A stretch of DNA of 64,000 nt. Source: Celoporthe dispersa (lineage: Eukaryota; Ascomycota; Sordariomycetes; Diaporthales; Cryphonectriaceae). The notes below the pieces were generated by a model. That model ran no database searches, had not been told where the DNA came from, and saw nothing but the letters and a program-made list of their open reading frames with translations. The DNA is taken from positions 744,001-808,000 of the forward strand of contig WAID01000012.1 of assembly GCA_016584495.1 (NCBI GenBank). Reading direction: 5' to 3'. Position numbers and translations under genes: made by a program. This document shows positions 60,095 to 64,000 of the stretch, piece by piece (the stretch's first letter is position 1; each line of letters begins with the position of its first letter).

Positions 60095-61707
60095 ATGGAT
60101 GAAAAGGGAGCCATGGAGTGTCCATTCTGCGGATTCAAGCCTCCACAGGGGGGAGGAGCATAAGGACTACGCAATGCAGCTGGTACGTATGATCTGCACC
60201 TTAACGGCCTTGCCTTGCTCCGGGTCACTTTTGCTTCTTCTACAGCCAAGAGCGGCACATGCACAACCTCATGAAGCCAGCTGACACGTCTGCAGCACAT
60301 AGAGACAGAACACTCGGAAGGGAAGTCACCATTTGTACCAGATGAGAGCCTCTCCAGCCCTGAGCATGCTGCTGGGGAACTAGACGCAGCCAGCACTGCC
60401 TATGTGGAGTGTCCCATCGAGGGCTGCAATGAGGTTGTCGTCAGGGATGAGCTCGACTATCACCTCGAGCTGCACTCAGACGAGGCTGATGATGGCAGTG
60501 CAACCACCCACCCGGAGTCTGGAGCTGCGCCGGCAACAGACCAGGCCGCTGACATCGGTGGTGGAGATGTCCGCCGCACGAGATCGGCAAAACGGCGGCG
60601 CTCACTGGCGGCACGCGACATATCTCAGGACTCCGAAGAGGTAGCTGCGCACTCGCGCCGTAAAAAGGCCATCTTTGCTTGGAGAAACATCCTGTCGATG
60701 CCTAAATGGAACAAATCCAAGCCGGAGAGCGGCAGTGGCACGACAGCCCCCGCCTCCGGCAGCAGCGCTGTTCCCGACGGGCCAAAGCAGCCGAAACAGC
60801 TTGGCAAGGCAGAGCTGGGCCGCTTCGCCCATGAGAAACAGATGCCAGACTGGCTCGTCAAGATGCTGAAGCGCGACGGACAGGTGGTCGGCGAGGATGT
60901 CATACCGGTGTTGAAGCAGATGCTGCAGCAGTCCGAGTCGACGGAGTACGCTTACCTCTGCCACCCGTGTGTACAGCACGTGTCGAAGCTGCGGCGCGAG
61001 GGCGGTTTCTGCGGCTATCGCAACATCCAGATGATGTCCTCCTACATCATCGGGAACGAGTTCGAAGGATCACACAACAACTTCAACGGGAAGCTACCGA
61101 GCATCTTCGACATACAAGAGTTCATCGAGGCTGCCTGGGACCGTGGGATCAACAAGCAGGGACGTGTTGAGACCGGCGGCGTCAGAGGACTCGGAAGTAC
61201 ATCGGAACGCCAGAGGCACAAGCTATGTTCCGGCACCTAGACGTGCCGTGCGTGGCGCAGGGCTTCAAGAACAAGCAGGAGGCCGGGAAGGCGGAAGCCA
61301 GTCTGCTCTTTAACGTGGAGCAGTACTTCGCGCAGGGCGTCTACAGCCCCGGTGACAGGGTGCGGTGCACGACGCTGCCGCCCATCTACTTCCAGCACGC
61401 GGGCCACTCGATGACGATCGTGGGTATCGAGAAGGAGACGAACGGCAGGGCGAACCTGCTTGTGTTCGACCCCATGTTCCGCGACGCGGCGGTCATCACG
61501 CAGCGTATCGGCCGGAGGTTCAAGTATAAGTACGCGGACTCGGCCATTCACGCATACCGGAGAGGGCATAAGTACCTGAGACGGTATCGAGAATTCGAGT
61601 GCCTGAGGTGAGAACACATAGCTCCCCGGCGAGGAGGGAACGGAGAGTGCGTCTGCTAATGCCACGACAGACTCGTACCACCCGCAGACGCTGTACGCGA
61701 AACCTAG
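60095..61707 (+). CDS. Zinc-finger C78 peptidase, ZUP1/ZUFSP (Mug105) type deubiquitinase
   Basis: Cysteine protease of family C78; ZUP1-type members cleave K63-linked ubiquitin chains and act in genome maintenance. Exons: 60095-60182, 60296-61607 and 61671-61707. The N-terminal C2H2 finger (MECPFCGF then LHIETEH) is split by intron 1. A second finger has VECPIEGCNEVV then ELDYHLELH. A basic linker (KRRRSL) precedes the peptidase. The catalytic Cys is in GGFCGYRNIQMM, His in HAGHSMTIVGIE and Asp in LLVFDPMF. Two single-base defects break the frame: the G run at 60148-60153 seems one too long, and one base is missing near 61188-61191, where the conserved GTRKYIGTPEAQA resumes in another frame. 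Translation may begin at 60095 or at the ATG at 60113. Confidence 0.86.
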
Positions 61708-62068
61708 CGGAATTCCTGACGGACGAAAGCCCGCAAGTCTGTGTTCCTATAGCATAAGGCCGCCAGCATGGATTAGGGTCGCGGATAGACACTCATGGGG
61801 GAGGGCGGTCTCGCGCGGAGGACATCAGGGCCAGGAGGAAGTCCTCATCACAGAGGCAAATGAGAGAGTGTACGGGCATTGATACGATCGTGTTGCACGG
61901 GCACACGAAGCGAAAAACCTGGAGCCACCAAAATATGCATTGGTAGGGCGTTGTTGTCTCATGTTATGTTGTCGGGGTGCGGGTGGCTTGTTTTATGTCT
62001 ATAGCATGCTTCCAGGTCAACGCAAGAACCCATCACTCCTGCAGGGGCCCGAGCTGATGGCTTCTATC
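61708..62068. other. Convergent intergenic region, 0.36 kb
   Basis: 3' flanks of the ZUP1-like gene (+) and HAM1 (-). Nothing else is seen. Confidence 0.6.
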
Positions 62069-63039
62069 TTATGAGGAAGCCTGCTGCTTGAACCATGCCT
62101 GCAGTTTCTCGAGCGCCCGTCCGCGGTGGGAGATCTTGTTCTTTTCTGGTTTGTCCATCTCGGCGTACCTGTGCATCTCGTCAGTGTCTCTTGTGCGTGC
62201 GAAGGGGTGCCATGTGTCCGGTTGGTTCCAAGGGCTCACTCACGTCTTGCCCTCGTACTCGAAGATGGGGTCCCAGCCAAAGTTGGTCGGCCCTCTTGCC
62301 GGAACAATCCTGCCCTGTTGGTTGTTTTTTTTTTTAATAAAACAAAATTTAGAAAATGATATCGTCTTCTTCCTCTTCCTCCTTGATCGGCCAATCTCAA
62401 AGAGGAAACTCACCTGCGTAATACCCTGGAACAGCACAGGCTCATGGCCCGGGCCCTGCGAGAAGCCGAACGTGCAGACGGCCTTGGCGCCCTTGTCTTC
62501 GTAGGCGGCCAGGAGGTTGTTTAAGCCCTCGTGGCCCAGGTCTTGGAGGAACCACTTGCTGTTGTTCGTTGTCGTTGGGTTCAGGTCAGCACTCTTACCG
62601 ACCACATGCCATCACCGGAAAGGACAAAAGGACGGCGGGGGGGGGGGGTTGGAAAGGGGTCATACATGTACGGGCCGGGCAGGCCCTTGAGGGCGTCAAA
62701 GCAGAGGCATGTGTCTTCTACCAGCACGGGACCTCCGACCTTTAAACATAAGCATGGTGCGTCAGCAGGTCAGTCCAGCCGGGTAGATTTATTGAATGAC
62801 ACAAGAGGGAGAGAGAGAGAAAAGAGAAGAAAGAAGAAGAAGAAAGAGAGAGAAAAAAAAACATTTACCTGCTCGGCCGCGGCCCGGCACTTGGCGATGG
62901 TCACCTCCTCGAGCGTCCCCTGCACCTCGACCAGGTCCAAGGCCTGGCTGTCGACCTGGATGGTCGGCTCGAGGATCGCCTTGACCTCGGCGAGCTTGTT
63001 CCTGTTGCCGCTGATGAAGTTGACGACGTGGGTGGCCAT
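62069..63039 (-). CDS. HAM1: Inosine triphosphate pyrophosphatase (HAM1/ITPA)
   Basis: Hydrolyses ITP, dITP and XTP to the monophosphates and so keeps deaminated purines out of DNA and RNA. Five exons join in phase. Exon 1 (62869-63039) starts MATHVVNFISGNRNKLAEVK, with the SGNxxK substrate motif. Exon 2 gives PVLVEDTCLCFDALKGLPGP, exon 3 IKWFLQDLGHEGLNNLL and FGFSQGPG, exon 4 GRIVPARGPTNFGWDPIFEY and exon 5 YAEMDKPEKNKISHRGRALE. These are all the family's signature blocks. Length is about 190 residues, as usual. The frame is intact. Intron 1 is very purine-rich on the plus strand (pyrimidine on the coding strand). Confidence 0.95.
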
Positions 63040-63187
63040 GATAGGAATTTTTCTTTCTTTCTTTTCTTTTCTTTTCTTTCTCTTTCCGGCTTGAGATTGG
63101 GGGTGGGGCTATGGATTTGGAGGGCAGAGAGGAGAGAGACGGAAAGAAGAAGAAGAAGGAAAAAATGAGGGAGGGAATGAGGGGGGG

Positions 63188-63230
<43 letters not shown>

Positions 63231-63682
63231 AGGGAGGGAGACAGTGGAATCAGGTCGTGTAAAACAAGCTGGTTGGTGAGTTTTGCTTGCTGGACCTTGA
63301 GAGGTTGATTCGAATATCGATGTTTTTGGAGGGGTGGTCGGAAACCCCTTCAGAGCCAGGGTTTCCCTCGGGGGGGGGGGTTCTGGCATGCCCGATTAAA
63401 TGCTTAATTGCATATCCTGGACGAGCCCACCAAAAGAGGTACAGTATACATTTCCAAGCACGTATAATAATTTCTTTTGTCTTCAGGCCTGCTGCTACGC
63501 TTGAAAAATTTCTCCAAAAAGTGAACTGTTTGAAATGCTCAGGGGGTATCATAATTCAGAGCCTTTTTTTTTTTCTAAAAAAACGCCTTCCTATCCCGCC
63601 TCTGCAGGTTTGGCTGGTACTGGTCTGCCAAGTGCCCAAGGATCCCATCCCTCCCCTTCTTCAGGTTGAAATCCCCTCCCGC
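63040..63682. other. Intergenic, 0.64 kb
   Basis: HAM1 promoter side and FAP7 3' flank. Includes a GA microsatellite at about 63191-63224 followed by GGGA repeats. No gene is seen. Confidence 0.6.
63191..63240. repeat. GA microsatellite passing into GGGA repeats
   Basis: About 17 GA units then four GGGA units, roughly 150 nt upstream of the HAM1 start on the opposite strand. Confidence 0.85.
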
Positions 63683-64000
63683 TCAGGCCTTGTTGTCCTC
63701 CTTCCACTGCCTCAGCCACGCCTGGATCCTCTCCACGTTCTCCTCCAGCTGCTCGCTCGTGTTGCTCCTGAGCTCGACGATGATCTCCTCGTCGTACGAG
63801 TCCCGCGCCTCCTGGAGGAGCACCTCCATGATCTCGGAGTCGATGTTCTCCTGCAGTTTGATCTCGGGGTAATTCCTGTGTGTCTCTCGACACCGTCAGC
63901 ATCCATGATATATTGATGCTAAGCCGTGCAGGATAGACGATGGGAGACAGCGACAGGGGGGAAAGGTGTGGGGGGGGGGTGGGAGGGGCGCTTTTACCTC
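63683..64000 (-). CDS. FAP7: FAP7 / adenylate kinase isoenzyme 6, C-terminal part (partial)
   Basis: Atypical adenylate kinase and ATPase needed for late 40S subunit maturation (releases uS11 onto pre-40S). Only the 3' end is in the window. The last exon (63683-63875) reads NYPEIKLQENIDSEIMEVLL, ARDSYDEEIIVELRSNTSEQ, ENVERIQAWLRQWKEDNKA then stop. These match the C-terminal blocks of FAP7 proteins (KxxENxxxEIMxVxLxEA and SYxExIVxEL). An intron runs from a GTAAAAG donor at about 63997 to a CACACAG acceptor, so the last three bases of the window (GAG on the minus strand) belong to the previous exon. The Walker A region lies outside the window. Confidence 0.85.

Overview
The window is nuclear DNA of a filamentous ascomycete, most likely a Sordariomycete. 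This is inferred from short (about 50-120 nt) introns with GTRNGT donors and CTRAC-type branch sites, GC-rich third codon positions, a typical fungal gene set (ECM14, URC1, SYT1-type Arf-GEF, Rheb, fungal TFIIE-alpha) and polypyrimidine-rich intergenic DNA. No bacterial genes, rRNA, convincing tRNA, CRISPR array or transposon ORFs were seen.

Layout. 1-13.3 kb is a gene-poor stretch packed with simple repeats in which I support no gene. 13.3-14.7 kb (-) is a single-pass membrane protein with a Gln-rich tail. 16.4-21.1 kb (-) is a SYT1-type Sec7/PH Arf exchange factor, divergent from the pseudo-carboxypeptidase ECM14 (23.0-24.75 kb, +). Then come a MAPEG glutathione S-transferase (25.4-26.1, -), an X-family DNA polymerase POL4 (27.3-29.4, -), TFIIE-alpha (30.6-32.1, +), an ABHD11/IMO32-type mitochondrial hydrolase (32.5-34.1, +), a Rab18-like GTPase (34.4-35.4, -), ribosomal protein eS1 (36.35-37.5, -) and a small unrecognised gene (40.0-40.6, -). 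After a 4.1 kb gap come URC1 (44.75-47.9, -), ELF1 (49.1-49.8, +), uracil phosphoribosyltransferase (50.1-51.2, -), WAPL (52.1-54.7, +), Rheb (55.7-56.7, +), seryl-tRNA synthetase (57.7-59.5, +), the ZUP1/Mug105 C78 deubiquitinase (60.1-61.7, +), HAM1 ITPase (62.1-63.0, -) and the 3' part of FAP7/AK6 (63.7-64.0, -).

Most genes are housekeeping. The best functional grouping is URC1 with a uracil phosphoribosyltransferase 2.2 kb apart on the same strand, which fits the fungal URC route of uracil breakdown. HAM1 (nucleotide-pool cleaning) and FAP7 lie side by side.

Two results deserve attention. URC1 is cut into about 18 exons, including candidate microexons of 4 and 9 nt. Several otherwise intact conserved genes (SYT1-type, ECM14, TFIIE-alpha, ABHD11-type, ZUP1, the membrane protein) each need one or more single-base corrections, mostly at short homopolymers, to read through. 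The indels are scattered over functional housekeeping genes, so I favour assembly error over gene decay. All gene models were made by eye from splice motifs and reading-frame continuity; no searches were run.
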